A DNA stretch of 64,000 bases, taken from positions 9,812,002 to 9,876,001 of the forward strand of contig NC_047071.1 of the NCBI RefSeq assembly GCF_902459465.1, in the 5' to 3' direction. How positions within the stretch are numbered: the first letter of the stretch is position 1; the number at the start of each line of letters is the position of its first letter. Source of the stretch: Asterias rubens (taxonomy: Eukaryota > Echinodermata > Asteroidea > Forcipulatida > Asteriidae). A program made the translations under genes and the position numbers. The notes under the pieces were generated by a model. That model was given only the letters and a program-made list of their open reading frames with translations, made no database searches and was not told where the DNA came from. Shown here one piece after another: positions 53,101 through 64,000 of this stretch.

Positions 53101-55801
53101 CGGGGTAAGCCTTGCATTTTTGATGACAAATTTGATAAAATCGCAAGGTGTAAGCCTTGCATTTTTTACGAACCTGGGCTAAAATTAGATAAAATCGAAA
53201 GGGGTAACCCTTGCATTTTTGATGACAAATTTGATAAAATCGCAAGGGGTAAGCCTTGCATTTTTGACGAATCTGGGCTAAAATTTGATTAAATCGCAAG
53301 GGGTAAGCCTTGCATTTTTGATGAATCTGGGCTAAAACTTAAAACAATTTGAACAAATCGGAAGGGGTAAGCCTTGCATTTTGATGAATCTGGGCTTAAA
53401 TTAGATCAAATCGCAAGGGGTAAACCTTGCAGTTTTGACGAATCTGGGCTAAAATTTGATCAAATCGCAAGGGGTAAGCCTTGCATTTTTTATGAATCTG
53501 GGCTAAAATTATATAAAATCGCAAGGGGTGACCTTGCATTTTTGATGAATCTGGGCTAAAATTTGATAAAATCGTAAGGGGTAAGCCTTGCTTTTTTGAC
53601 GAATCTGGGCTAAAATTACATAAAATCGCAGGGGGTAAGCCTTGCATTATTTATGACAAATTTGATAAAATCGCAAAATTTGTATCATGTTTTTGATGTT
53701 CTTATTGTTTGATATGTAAAATCACCTTTGATCATTGTCTTTTAACTAGCCTATTGTATCCTTAATGTATTGTTCTAACAGTATGTGTTAATGTTCCATT
53801 GAAGTTGTTTGTACTTTGTTTTCACTTGTGATGAATAAACGGAGTCTTAGAGCTCCACTCAAAAAAAAAAAATAAAAATAAAAATTTCATTTTTTACGAG
53901 TCTGGGCTAAAATTACATAAAGTCGCAAGGGGTAAGCCTTGCATTTTTTATGACAAATTTGATAAAATCGCAAGGGTTAGCCTTGCATTTTTGATGAATC
54001 TGGGCTAAAATAAGATAAAATCGCAAAGGGTAAGCATTGCATTTTTATTTTTTGATGAATCTGGGCTAAAATTAGATAAAATCGCAAGGGGGTAACCTTG
54101 CATTTTTGACGAGTCTGGGCTAAAATTAGATAAAATCGCAAGGGGTAAGCCTTGCATTTTTGATGAATCTGAACTAGAATTAGATAAAATCACAAGGGGT
54201 AAGCCTTGCTTTTTGGACGAATCTGGGCTAAAATTAGATAAAATCGCAAGGGGTTTGCATTTTTTATGAATCTGGGCTAAAATTAGCTAAAATTGCAAGG
54301 GGTGAGCCTTGCATTTTTGATGACAAATTTGATAAAATCGCAAGGGGTAAGCCTTGCATTTTTGATGACAAATTTAATAAAATCGCAAGGGGTAAGCCTT
54401 GCATTTTTGACGAATCTGGGCTTAAATTAGATGAAATCGCAAGGGGCAAGCCTTGCATTTTTGATGACAAATTTGATAAAATCGCAAGGGGTAAGCCTTG
54501 CATTTTTGACGAATCTGGGCTTAAATTTGATAAAATCGCAAGGGGTAAGCCTTGCATGTTTGACGAATCTGGGCTAAAATTTGATAAAATCGTAAGGGTT
54601 AGCCTTGCATTTTTGATGAATCTGAACTAGAATTAGATAAAATCGCAAGGGGTAAGCCTTGCTTTTTGGACGAATCTGGGCTAAAATTAGATAACATCGC
54701 AAAGGGGTAAGCCTTGCATTTTTGACGAATCTCGGCTAAAATTAGATGAAATCGCAAGGGGCAAGCCTTGCATTTTTGATGACAAATTTGATAAAATCGC
54801 AAGGGGTAAGCCTTGCATTTTTGACGAATCTGGGCTTAAATTTGATAAAATCGCAAGGGGTAAGCCTTGCATGTTTGACGAATCTGGGCTAAAATTTGAT
54901 AAAATCGTAAGGGGTTAGCCTTGCATTTTTGATGAATCTGAACTAGAATTAGATAAAATCGCAAGGGGTAAGCCTTGCTTTTTGGACGAATCTGGGCTAA
55001 AATTAGATAAAATCGCAAGGGGTTTGCATTTTTTATGAATCTGGGCTAAAATTAGCTAAAATTGCAAGGGGTGAGCCTTGCATTTTTGATGACAAATTTG
55101 ATAAAATCGCAAGGGGTAAGCCTTGCATCTTTGATGAATCTGGGCTAAAATTTGATAAAATCGTAAGGGGTTAGCCTTGCATTTTTGATGAATCTGAACT
55201 AGAATTAGATAAAATCGCAAGGGGTAAGCCTTGCTTTTTGGACGAATCTGGGCTAAAATTAGATAAAATCGCAAGGGGTTTGCATTTTTTATGAATCTGG
55301 GCTAAAATTAGCTAAAATTGCAAGGGGTGAGCCTTGCATTTTTGATGACAAATTTGATAAAATCGCAAGGGGTAAGCCTTGCATTTTTGACGAATCTCGG
55401 CTAAAATTAAAAAAAATCGCAAGGAGTAAGTAAGCCTTGCATTTTTAATAAATCTGGCCTAAAAAAGATAAAATCGCAACGGGTAGGCCTTGCATTTTTG
55501 ATGAATCTGGGTTAAAATTAGATAAAATCGCAAGGGGTAAGCCTTGCATTTTTAATAAATCTGGGCTAAAAAAGGTATAATCGCAAGGGGTAAGCCTTGC
55601 ATTTTTGATGACAAATTTGATAAAATCGCAAAGGGTAACCCTTGCAGTTTTAATAAATCTCGGCTAAAAAAGATAAAATCGCAAGTGCCTTGCATTTTTT
55701 ATGATAATTTTGATAACATCGCAAAGAGTACGCCTTGCAATTTTGATGAATCTGTGCTAAAATTTAATAAAATCGCAAGGGGTAAGCCTTGCATTTTTTA
55801 C
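50163..55801 (+). repeat. 5.6-kb array of 45- and 54-bp hairpin-bearing units
   Basis: Roughly 100 units, each with GCAAGGGGTAAGCCTTGC, a 6-bp inverted repeat (GCAAGG/CCTTGC) around a 6-base loop. This is followed by one of two linkers: TTTTTGACGAATCTGGGCTA + AAATTAGATAAAATC (54-bp unit), or a shorter TTTATGACAAATTTGATAAAATC type (45-bp unit). A third variant adds TTAAAACAATTTGAACAAATCGG. Both unit sizes are multiples of three, so broken periodic open frames (60-150 residues) appear on both strands; I regard them as non-genic. Higher-order blocks repeat (for example 52570-52980 with 53077-53290; 54560-55080 twice). Confidence 0.95.
53690..53885 (+). mobile_element. Retroposed fragment with poly-A inside the array
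   Basis: Non-repeat sequence interrupting the array. It ends GATGAATAAACGGAG…CTCCACTC followed by an A-rich tail (about 53862-53885), i.e. a polyadenylation-signal-like AATAAA and poly-A. AAAATTT occurs at both edges, a possible target duplication. Source gene or LINE unknown. Confidence 0.65.
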
Positions 55802-56075
55802 TGGGGGTTGTTGGAACTTCAATATGTTCTTCATCTTGAAGCTTACGGATATAAGTTGACTCAGGGAAATAATGTTTGTCTCCTCAGACCCCATTTATGG
55901 CTCCCTTCAAAAACCACGTGAATTGGTAAAATAAAGAATTCGAAAACATCTTCAAACACATCTTTTCATTAGTTGTTTTCAGCCTTGAAATTGTTACGAC
56001 CGCCTGGCATTAAAATAAGCGGAAAGAAAACCTTAAAATAATAAATAGTCAATATGTTTAAAAAGCATTTTGAAG
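55802..56075. other. No gene seen
   Basis: Spacer between the array and the right flanking block. Confidence 0.4.
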
Positions 56076-56590
56076 TTAAAACAAATTTGTGCAGAAAGTT
56101 AGTTAGAGTGAAGACCAGGCATTCAGGGGACTCAAAGTCTGATCGAAACCAGCGTGGTGATCACCCATTAGAACCCTTAAGGGATGGCTAGTCCCGGCCC
56201 CTCCTTTACTTTCCGACCCGGGATAATCATCCTACCCTAATTTGGGGAGAGACATGACGGACCCCAATCACTTACTGGTGCTAGCAGTAAAAGTCATGTC
56301 CCTTTGGTACGGGGCGGGATTCGAACCGGGTCTCCCAGCTCTGGAACGCACGCAAGCGAACGATCCAGTGCACCGTGTCGCCACAGTGCCCGTTGGTGTT
56401 AGGAGGTGATTTTAAACACTACTTAAATAATGAATTGCATTATGACTTAGAAAAAGAAAAAATACTGGTGGCAGCGGGAATCGAACTCGGGACTTTACTA
56501 ATGAAGGCCCAACACTTACCACACAGGCTACGGTTCGCTTCTTAAGAATAAGTGAAAAATAATGCAATGATATCCATCGGTATCGGTCCT
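56076..56590. repeat. Flanking block, right copy (tRNA-like modules)
   Basis: Direct copy of 48901-49412 on the other side of the hairpin array; same tRNA-like segments, the second one read as GAGTTCGATTCCC on the minus strand (about 56475-56490). Confidence 0.85.
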
Positions 56591-56984
56591 GTTTTTATAC
56601 GTCATTATTAAAGGCGACTTTCGAACTGATGGCGTAGCCCTACTCGAAAGAAATAACTAACCTTTTTTTCTGGAGGTGCTGGTCAAGTGTGTCAATTTGT
56701 TTAAGTTGCAACGTTCACTTCCCATCCTTTGTTTTCGGGAGTAAATGATGAAACCATGGCATTTCGCGTAAGGGGAATGTTTACAAAACATTTAGGCGTA
56801 AGTCGCCATTTTGAAGCTAGTCATTTATTCTAACGGATCCATCCGATACACCAGACTGCATTATCTCTACGGACGGCTAAGGGTACCGCAACCCATGTGG
56901 TTAGAGGTGGGCTTTAAATGGAACTGAACCCTGTTCGAACTTCACTGACACTAATAACTTATTTTTCTGAAGCCCGTTTCAAAC

Positions 56985-57062
56985 CCCTTGCATTTTATCT
57001 GGTTTTAGCCCAAATTCATCAAAATTGCACGGCTTGCCCCTTGCGATTTTATCTGATTTTAA
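56985..57062 (-). repeat. Remnant inverted copies of the hairpin repeat
   Basis: CCCCTTGCATTTTATCTGG, TTTTAGCCCAAATTCATC and GGCTTGCCCCTTGCGATTTT: about one and a half units in the orientation opposite to the main array. Confidence 0.75.
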
Positions 57063-57117
57063 AAATATGTGTTTATAGGCCTACCCGCCAACAGACGGCG
57101 CGGTTTATCGAGTTGGG

Positions 57118-57485
57118 TTAAAGAAAATGGACACTATTGGTAATTGTCAAAGACCAGTCTTCTCACTTGGTGTATCTCAACATATGCATAAAATAACAAA
57201 CCTGTGAAAATTTGAGCTCGATCGGTCGTCGGAGTGGCGAGATAACTATGAAAGAAAAAACACCCTTGTCACACAAAGTTGTGATTTCGAGACCTCAAGT
57301 TCTAAACTTGAGGTCTCGAAATCAAATTCGTGGAAAATTACTTCTTTCTCCAAAACTAGGTCACTTCAGAGGGAGCTGTTTCTCACAATGTTTTATACCA
57401 TCAACCTCTCCCCATTACTCGTTACCAAGTAGGGTTTTATGCCAATACTTATTTTGAGTCATTACCAAGTGTCCACTGCCTTTAA
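57118..57485. mobile_element. Palindromic TTAA element, family 1
   Basis: Full-length copy with a mutated left end (TTAAAGAAAATGGACACTA) and a good right end (GTGTCCACTGCCTTTAA). Confidence 0.85.
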
Positions 57486-58293
57486 GTTAATGGCTTCTTC
57501 ATAAAGTAGTTTCAATTTCGTGTGTCCCTACAAAGGCATCAACCCCCATAGGTAAAGAACCCGATCTTTGAACGTTTATTTCCATGCTGAAAATATGAAT
57601 GGAATACGACCCCACCCCCTACTTCACTGCTCTATCTCGACACACCCATAAAACACAAATACTATCAAACATAATATGGTTTAGTATTACCTTGTGTGTT
57701 ATGACAGTTTTATGAATGGAAATAGCAAACAAATAAACAAGGAAACAACGATATCACATACACAAGTTTATTGTCAATTTACAGGCCAAGTTACATTACA
57801 TCAGTCACAGTTTACTTCCAGAGTTTTATACAAGTATACAGTTAAGTAAATGATTCTGTCGTTGCACTAAACAACAACAAAATTGCAAAAAAATACAAAA
57901 AAACAAAAAAGGTTCACTTATAAACACCTGTTTAGGACAATTACATACACGGTTCATCTTTAAATATTAAGTAGTTCTCAACGCGAGCATCGTCTACATT
58001 GTATCACTTTAGTATGGCTTTATTTTATTATACAGTAGGAAACGTATTAACAAAAATAGATAAATACACTGGTATTCTTAATAGTTAATGTCAGCTCACA
58101 ATATATTAAGAAAAAGCATACACTGTACATACCTACATACACAGCTACTGCTCAGAAAGACTACAGATTAGTGTGCTAAATTCCTCTCTGAAATACACAA
58201 CCATCTCACTTATTTTCGCTAATACTGCGATCGACTCGCAATATAGGAAGAGTTACAATTAGTCACCGTCTCCGAGTAGGGCCTATGGTTATA
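57486..58293. other. AT-rich DNA, no gene seen
   Basis: A minus-strand AATAAA (reading TTTATT at about 57768) followed to the right by AT-rich DNA could be the 3' end of a minus-strand transcript, but no coding exon supports it. Confidence 0.3.
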
Positions 58294-58582
58294 CGTTTTG
58301 GGTACTTGTCACAGAAAACACAATGTCCACACATTTACATTAAACTCACATCGTTTGAAGATGGTGATAGTAGAAAGCTTTCCTAAAATAATACTTGTTG
58401 AGGTGCTTCAGTTTTTGAGAAATGAGTAAAACAATTTCACGAAAATAGTTTCCCTGACTTGTTTCACAGCGCCTCAGCAAGCAATATTTTGTACCATCTT
58501 ATTATCTTCAAACTGTGTGAGTTTTATGTTAATCTGTGGACAATGCGTTTTGTGTCCTAAAAAGAGTACCCAGACCCTTTAT
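58294..58582. mobile_element. Palindromic element (full copy; half copy at 12.1 kb)
   Basis: Arms TTTGGGTACTTG…ACACAATGTCCACA…TTTACATTAAACT and the inverted GTTAATCTGTGGACAATGCG…AGAGTACCCAGACCC. Centre contains TTTTTGAGAAATGAGTAAAAC. Confidence 0.7.
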
Positions 58583-59264
58583 TTTGCAGACCAATTCACT
58601 GCTCCAGGCTGTAGGAGCGGCTTTGAGGTCATTACAAATCATAGGTAGAGAGCTTGAGAATTAAATGCTAGCAGTAATCTGCGCCCTTTCTCAGTGCTTT
58701 CTACAGTTAAAGACTGACATGTACAGCAGAAGTAGAATATATTAAAAGTTACTCATAAGTTTTGATTAAATATCCCTGTTGATAATGTCACTGTCATTAA
58801 ATATTAAAAACACATAGGTACCAAATGGTGGTACGTCATGTGCTTTTTTTGTTTCATACATTATTTTTTAGTGAAAAAAAAAATGATAATTTAAATATGA
58901 AAATAAGAAGAAACGGTAATCTGGATACACAAAGAGATCTTTCTATAATAATACTGCAATTGAACAACAATGATTTACACTTTTACAAAAAAAATAAATA
59001 AAAAATAACTGGCAAAAATAAACAGGACGTCTATACCAGGGGGGAAAAGGCCGGTTACTCTAACGGGAAACAAATTGAGAATATCAATAAATTAGAATCG
59101 AAATTTAAATCAATGGAAGTTCTGTGCAAGGAAACGTTACCAGCCAATATACAACAGACTACCGGGCTAACCATTTATGATTCTGGTAATGTTTGCCGTT
59201 TAAGAAGTCTTAAGATTATTATTAAAAAAAAAAAAACTTGTTCATGACTCCAGACGTAGCCGCA

Positions 59265-59460
59265 AAGGCTAAATTTCATAGAGCTGCTCAAGCACAAGGG
59301 TAGCTAAGCATAACAAAATTATGCTTACTAGAATAAGGTTACCAGCTGAACTGCCATGTCACATGTACAATTTGTGAGTGGTATTCTGCCCGTTTCTGAT
59401 AAGCACACATAATATGCTAAGCAATATTTTATACTAAAGCAGCTCCATGAAATTAGGCCC
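59265..59460. mobile_element. Palindromic element with AAATTTCATAGAGCTGCT ends
   Basis: Left end CTAAATTTCATAGAGCTGCT, right end AGCAGCTCCATGAAATTAGG. AGCTAAGCATAA…TATGCTTA and TACCAGCTGAACTG motifs inside. Related to 60588-60784 and 33040-33128. Confidence 0.7.
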
Positions 59461-59499
59461 CGATATTGTAAGAAATTACCCATGATTTGTACTTCATCA

Positions 59500-59660
59500 T
59501 CGTCATTAATTTTGGTTTGTTCTCATACATCGATGTGTGTTAGCACTGTTTACTCAGTACTTCCCCGAGTCCTGTGAAAAACAAAATATCACAGGCATAT
59601 ATTACTCGGGTGGGTTTCGAACCCACGACCCGTGCAACTATAGAGCAGTGTTTTATCAAC
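59500..59660 (-). repeat. tRNA-derived SINE fragment
   Basis: On the minus strand: GTGGGTTCGAAACCCAC (B-box/T-arm hairpin, 59612-59630) and, further 3', TTTCACAGGACTCGGGGAAG and ACAGTGCTAACACACATCG. A tRNA-like head with a SINE-type body. Confidence 0.6.
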
Positions 59661-60587
59661 TTTGTTTACAGATTTGTGCATATTGTTTTTAAACAAACAT
59701 CTATATTGTACAAACATTTGCACACATTGAGATTCTTCGGAAATAAGAACTTATCAATTTGATATGAACACCATAGACAATGAATTTGTACACTTTCTTG
59801 AGGAGACTTTATAATACACCACTGGAAATTCCCTGAAATCAAATGTTGAGGTTTTTCTTCTGACCGACATTTACTTCCATTTGTTGGGACGAATTTACAA
59901 GGCTTAGTTTTGCATTGCATGTTGATCATAAATAAAACTAACAGAGTGATGTGAGTGTGATGAACTACCAATTAAAAAAAATAAATAAGTCTGCGCAAAT
60001 CTAAGCTCACTCCATGTCAACAAGTGTTTCATCTTCACTTTCAGAAAACTTAACTTGCTTCCAGAGGATAGTTGTTGTTTGACTTAATATTAATGGAAGT
60101 AACCAATGGTACATTTTACAGCCTTGTTGATGTATTTCGAAACAGTAAGCACCAACAACACGTTCTGGTGTGTTATTCGTTTGTTTCGATCTAAAAACAA
60201 TTGCATTTCTTGCTGACTAACTTTTTAGTATAATCAGTTTAACTTCAAAATAAAATTCACATATTTTTCTTACAACTTACAAAAACAACTTAACATCTAT
60301 TAAAACTTACAAAAACAGATACAATTTACCGATCCTAAAGTTCCAGCCACTTTTGACTGTTTTCTCTGAAGAAGAGCTTTTTGCCATTTTAACAATTCAT
60401 AGAAAAATCTACCCCACGATAGTGAAATACAATCACAGCAAAATAAACATTCTCTTAAAATATACAATGAAAGTTATCATGTTCTATATTTCCATTATAT
60501 GATTGCCATTGACAAAAGTACAGAAACAAATAAATGTGGAATCTTTTCAATTCACAATTCGTCGGGGGGTTGTAGACATTACAAACA

Positions 60588-60784
60588 GGGCCAACTTTCA
60601 CAGAGCTGCTTAAGCAGAAAATATTGCGAAAATAAAACCAACACAGGCAGGGGACCAGTCACTGATTGTACATGTGTGACAAGGTATTTAGGCTGGTGAC
60701 ATTGTTCTGGTAAGTATGACTTATAAAGTGTGCTTAGCTATTATTTTGTGCTTGGGGCCTAAGCAGCTGTATGAAATTGAGCCC
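60588..60784. mobile_element. Palindromic element, second copy
   Basis: Ends GGGCCAACTTTCACAGAGCTG / CAGCTGTATGAAATTGAGCCC; same family as 59265-59460. Confidence 0.65.
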
Positions 60785-61199
60785 ACAAGTGTCATTTTAG
60801 CTGGCATTGCCTTAAACATAAAATCATGAAACTGTTTAGTCAACAACGTATAAGGAAATGGTGTACCAGCTATATCAAATGCTGTGAACATGAAAGCCAC
60901 CAAAATAAGACCTTTTAGACATTCAAACATGATTAGACAAATTTAAAGACTTAACTCAAAATAATGCAGACATGATATAATAATACGCAGAATATATCTC
61001 GTTTAGAGACTGCGCAATATCAACGTCCATTACTATTTTTATTATTCTTACTCTTATCCGTATTATTATTATTATTATTATAATTATTAACATTATCGTA
61101 CAATCTATTTTAAAAATGGACATCAGATTAAAATAGGAGGGAAGCCTGATAACGAGAACAGTTTTCAAAGATTAGACAGTCAATGTTGATGTATTTTTG
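60785..61199. other. AT-rich DNA with (ATT)n tract, no gene seen
   Basis: An interrupted ATT/ATA microsatellite at about 61034-61095; otherwise featureless. Confidence 0.4.
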
Positions 61200-62115
61200 T
61201 ATCAATGTATAGGGCTGCCTAATGAGTGCTCTTGAGTTCTGTGAAAACCATAATCCTGTAGTGAGTCTCACTGGAACCCCCCCCCCCCCTTCCTTATCAA
61301 TGTATAGGCCTAATGAGTGCTCTAAAGTTCTGTGAAAACCATAATCCTGTAGTGAGTCTCACTGGAACCCCCCCCCCCCTTCCTTATCAATGTATAGGCC
61401 TAATGAGTGCTCTAAAGTTCTGTGAAAACCATAATCCTGTAGTGAGTCTCACTGGAACCCCCCCCCCCCCTTCCTTATCAATGTATAGGCCTAATGAGTG
61501 CTCTAAAGTTCTGTGAAAACCATAATCCTGTAGTGAGTCTCACTGGAACCCCCCCCCCCCTTCCTTATCAATGTATAGGCCTAATGAGTGCTCTAAAGTT
61601 CTGTGAAAACCATAATCCTGTAGTGAGTCTCACTGGAACCCCCCCCCCCCCTTCCTTATCAATGTATAGGCCTAATGAGTGCTCTAAAGTTCTGTGAAAA
61701 CCATAATCCTGTAGTGAGTCTCACTGGAACCCCCCACCCCCCCCCCCCCCTCCTTATCAATGTATAGGCCTAATGAGTGCTCTAAAGTTCTGTGAAAACC
61801 ATAATCCTGTAGTGAGTCTCACTGGAACCCCCCCCCCCCTTCCTTATCAATGTATAGGCCTAATGAGTGCTCTAAAGTTCTGTGAAAACCATAATCCTGT
61901 AGTGAGTCTCACTGGAACCCCCCCCCCCCTTCCTTATCAATGTATAGGCCTAATGAGTGCTCTAAAGTTCTGTGAAAACCATAATCCTGTAGTGAGTCTC
62001 ACTGGAACCCCCCCCCCCCCTTCCTTATCAATGTATAGGCCTAATGAGTGCTCTAAAGTTCTGTGAAAACCATAATCCTGTAGTGAGTCTCACTGGAACC
62101 CCCCACCCCCCTCCT
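61200..62115. repeat. ~90-bp tandem array with poly-C tracts, 10 copies
   Basis: Unit has TATCAATGTATAGGCCTAAT, GAGTGCTCTAAAGTTCTG, AACCATAATCCTGTAGTGAG and a C-run that varies in length between copies. A rare form with an A inside the C-run occurs near 61737 and again in the last unit near 62105, suggesting that a block of four units was duplicated. Confidence 0.95.
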
Positions 62116-62264
62116 TAATTTGCCCACAAAGGGGAAACTGCTAAATTGTGTTTCATTATATGTAAGCTGTAAGTCACAAGTGCCTTTGGAAGCCATAACT
62201 TTGGTTCTTTTTTTGATTCCATCCGCCTGTCTGTAAACCCCAGGATTTGAGGCTGGAGAGTGAG

Positions 62265-62462
62265 ACAAAATTAAAGTCTGAGTCCATAAGCCGGAACCCT
62301 AGCTGGAGACTAAGCCAGAACAAAAGCCAGAGATAAGTCAAGAACCAAAGTCAGGGACTAGGCCAGAACCAAAACATGAGAGTTTGCCAGAACCAAAGCC
62401 GTAGACCATAAGCCGGAACCAAAGTCGGAGACCATATAAGCCAGAACCAAAGCCAAAGCCAA
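62265..62462. repeat. Degenerate ~24-bp tandem repeat
   Basis: Repeated AAGCC(A/G)GAACCAAAGCC and GGAGACCATAAG motifs, about eight diverged units. Confidence 0.7.
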
Positions 62463-62985
62463 GGTTCCTTAAAGGGTGATAAGACACTGCCATGTTTTTA
62501 CAGTACTGGTTCAACCAAACATCAATCATGAAACAATATTCATAAATACCTCAGACAGTTTCGCTATTCCTATTGGTGGAGAGCGCGTCACGTGGGTGTG
62601 TATAAACCTTTGTTTATGACCGGTAAAAATGTGTTACGTCGTGGGCATGACGCACGACCTTGCACCTGTTCTTGTAAGACAATTTCTTCATTCCTATTGG
62701 TCGAGAGCAACGGCTGAAACAGTTGTGCAACATCACGCGATACGCGCGACGCGCACAGTATTCTCTTATAAGGAGTTGTTTACCCGAGGGCGGCGGAGGG
62801 CTTTACCATTTCATAGCTGGAGGGGTGTTGTGTTGAAAGAAATCATTTAACAGTTATAATTTTTGCATTTTATTTTACTTTTTGACCAAAACATGATGAT
62901 GTTTTTGACGGAAAAGGTATTTATGAATGGGAATCAAAGTGTGTTGAATCGGTTTTCAACTAGCGGTTTAAACCCGCCGAGGCCT

Positions 62986-63035
62986 GGTTCTTTATAATTT
63001 ACCTCCACTTCGTCTCGGTAAAATTATCAAGAACC
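62986..63035. repeat. Short inverted repeat
   Basis: GGTTCTTTATAATTTACC (62986-63003) and GGTAAAATTATCAAGAACC (63017-63035) form an imperfect hairpin with a 13-base loop. Confidence 0.75.
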
Positions 63036-64000
63036 AATTATCCATTGGACCACAAACATGTTCCGCTAGACCGCATCATTTTGACCAAGTACGCCAACAA
63101 TCGTCCACTAGTGAATACGCGCATTAGTATTTTTCAATGGAACTGTCTAGCAGTCTAACGGACTGGTATTTATATGTACATGAGTGGGGAAATTTATCCA
63201 CTCAAGTTAGACGTCTTACCATTCCAACTTTATGAATTGCTCCATAATAAAATGGATAGATAATTCAGCCTGTATATCCAAAGTGCTACATGTATGGTGA
63301 CAGTTAATTTTGTAACATATCTTTCACTTTAATTCAAGACAGTTTATTCATAAAAAAAGAATAACTCACAGTCAGTCCATGATTTTAAAGACTTTCAAAC
63401 TTAAACAATTTTCAAATATTTGAAAAAAATAATTTCTTAAATAAATAAATAATTCGTAAACTGTAAAAAATAAATATAACTGGGAATATTTCTTAAAGGA
63501 TATGAAATTTTCTTGCATAGGAAAAAAAAAACACAATACCACTGTTGATAAGAAATTAACTTTTCTGAATTAGAACCTTTCTGAATTCTTTCAGACATTT
63601 ATAATATGGGGATATTTCCTAAGCTGGAACTTCATTACTATGAGCATGGTGAGATGAGCTTGCCATCCAGCCAGTCCAAACTAATAATTTATTGTTAGCT
63701 TCCAACAATAGATTATTAACTCTATTGCTATAATAAAACAATTGCTTACCGAAATGGTGCCCATGCCATACATGTACCATAGAGTCATATATATAAGAAT
63801 TAGAGGGCGCATTGGCCTAAATACACGCCCCAGCATGTGCGCTGGCGGCCATTTCCTAAGTTGACAAACAGCATCGCGTACAGCGTTCAATAAACACAAA
63901 CTCCAACATGTACTTCATATTCAACGCGGGTACAAAATGGCGCGCGTGTCTCCTTGAGGTCCCGTCGCGTTTGTGCAAGCAACATCACCAGTGCGCCCTC
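63036..64000. other. No gene seen
   Basis: AT-rich, then CpG-rich at the right edge (GCGCGCGTG near 63942). The edge could be a gene 5' region outside the window, but nothing here proves it. Confidence 0.3.

Noticed and set aside
50500-55300. Repeat proteins of 60-150 residues read from the hairpin array
   Set aside because: Frames change with every 45/54-bp irregularity, occur on both strands and lack any domain.
50163-55801. CRISPR-like array (short palindromic repeat with spacers)
   Set aside because: The sequence is eukaryotic; the 'spacers' are two or three recurrent linker types rather than unique sequences, and no cas-like gene is present.
27345-59660. Functional tRNA genes at the tRNA-like sites (27.4, 34.2, 49.1, 56.3, 59.6 kb)
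   Set aside because: B-box matches are good, but acceptor and anticodon arms do not pair properly and the sites sit inside dispersed repeats, so SINE heads are more likely.
61313-62066. Proline-rich repeat protein frames in the 90-bp array
   Set aside because: They depend on C-run lengths that vary between units and break the frame repeatedly.
62338-62529. Glycine-rich minus-strand frame (YGFGSG-like)
   Set aside because: Translation of a degenerate 24-bp tandem repeat; no start context or conservation evidence.
62565-62790. Promoter with two inverted CCAAT motifs and a TATA-like TTATAAGG
   Set aside because: The motifs are short and no gene follows on the plus strand; chance occurrence cannot be excluded.

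Overview
The window looks like nuclear DNA of a marine deuterostome, most likely an echinoderm and probably a sea star. Four things point that way. The full-length Ty3/Gypsy element has the integrase-before-reverse-transcriptase order of the deuterostome Gmr1 group. There is a small cluster of moody/Tre1-like class A GPCR genes. A PAN plus fibrinogen-domain gene lies next to one of them. Many palindromic TTAA-flanked elements resemble repeats I remember from asteroid genomes; no database was searched. Most of the sequence is intergenic or intronic and packed with repeats.

Layout. 1-9.5 kb: minus-strand 5' part of a GABA-B-receptor-like gene. Three phase-0 exons (9234-9476, 2016-2156, 683-853) encode a signal peptide and the first lobe of the ligand-binding domain; the gene continues beyond the left edge. 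Its 7.1-kb first intron holds a long inverted repeat (about 2.3-6.1 kb) and a 45-bp minisatellite of about 57 copies (6.1-8.7 kb). 9.5-17.3 kb: no complete gene, but several palindromic elements, a broken P2X7-C-terminus-like exon at 14.3-14.6 kb, a 53-bp repeat with hairpins whose arms change together, and a 190-bp tandem duplication. 17,356-26,734: an intact, young Gmr1-like retrotransposon with 5-bp target duplication, LTRs over 2 kb, a tRNA-Pro-type primer site and one gag-pol frame. Its two LTRs differ by four copies of an internal 78-bp repeat.

28-47 kb: three intronless GPCR genes on the plus strand. The first carries a one-base frameshift; the other two are intact. A frame-broken PAN/fibrinogen gene follows the second GPCR. 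Around them lie LINE 3' ends, SINEs, TTAA elements and a 22-bp satellite of about 80 copies (38.2-40.0 kb). 47-57 kb: a 5.6-kb array of 45-54-bp units, each containing a short hairpin, lies between two direct copies of a roughly 510-bp block rich in tRNA-like segments. Decayed copies of the same array family lie on the left in opposite orientation, and a remnant lies on the right. 57-64 kb: palindromic elements, a SINE, a 90-bp tandem array with poly-C tracts, and no recognisable gene.

How the genes relate: both supported receptor types are G-protein-coupled (a class C amino-acid-type receptor and class A moody-like receptors), but they lie far apart and nothing shows functional linkage. The class A genes are tandem paralogues with patches of near-identity. 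The several one-base breaks (first GPCR, PAN/fibrinogen gene, P2X7-like exon) could be real pseudogenisation or assembly indels; raw reads would decide.
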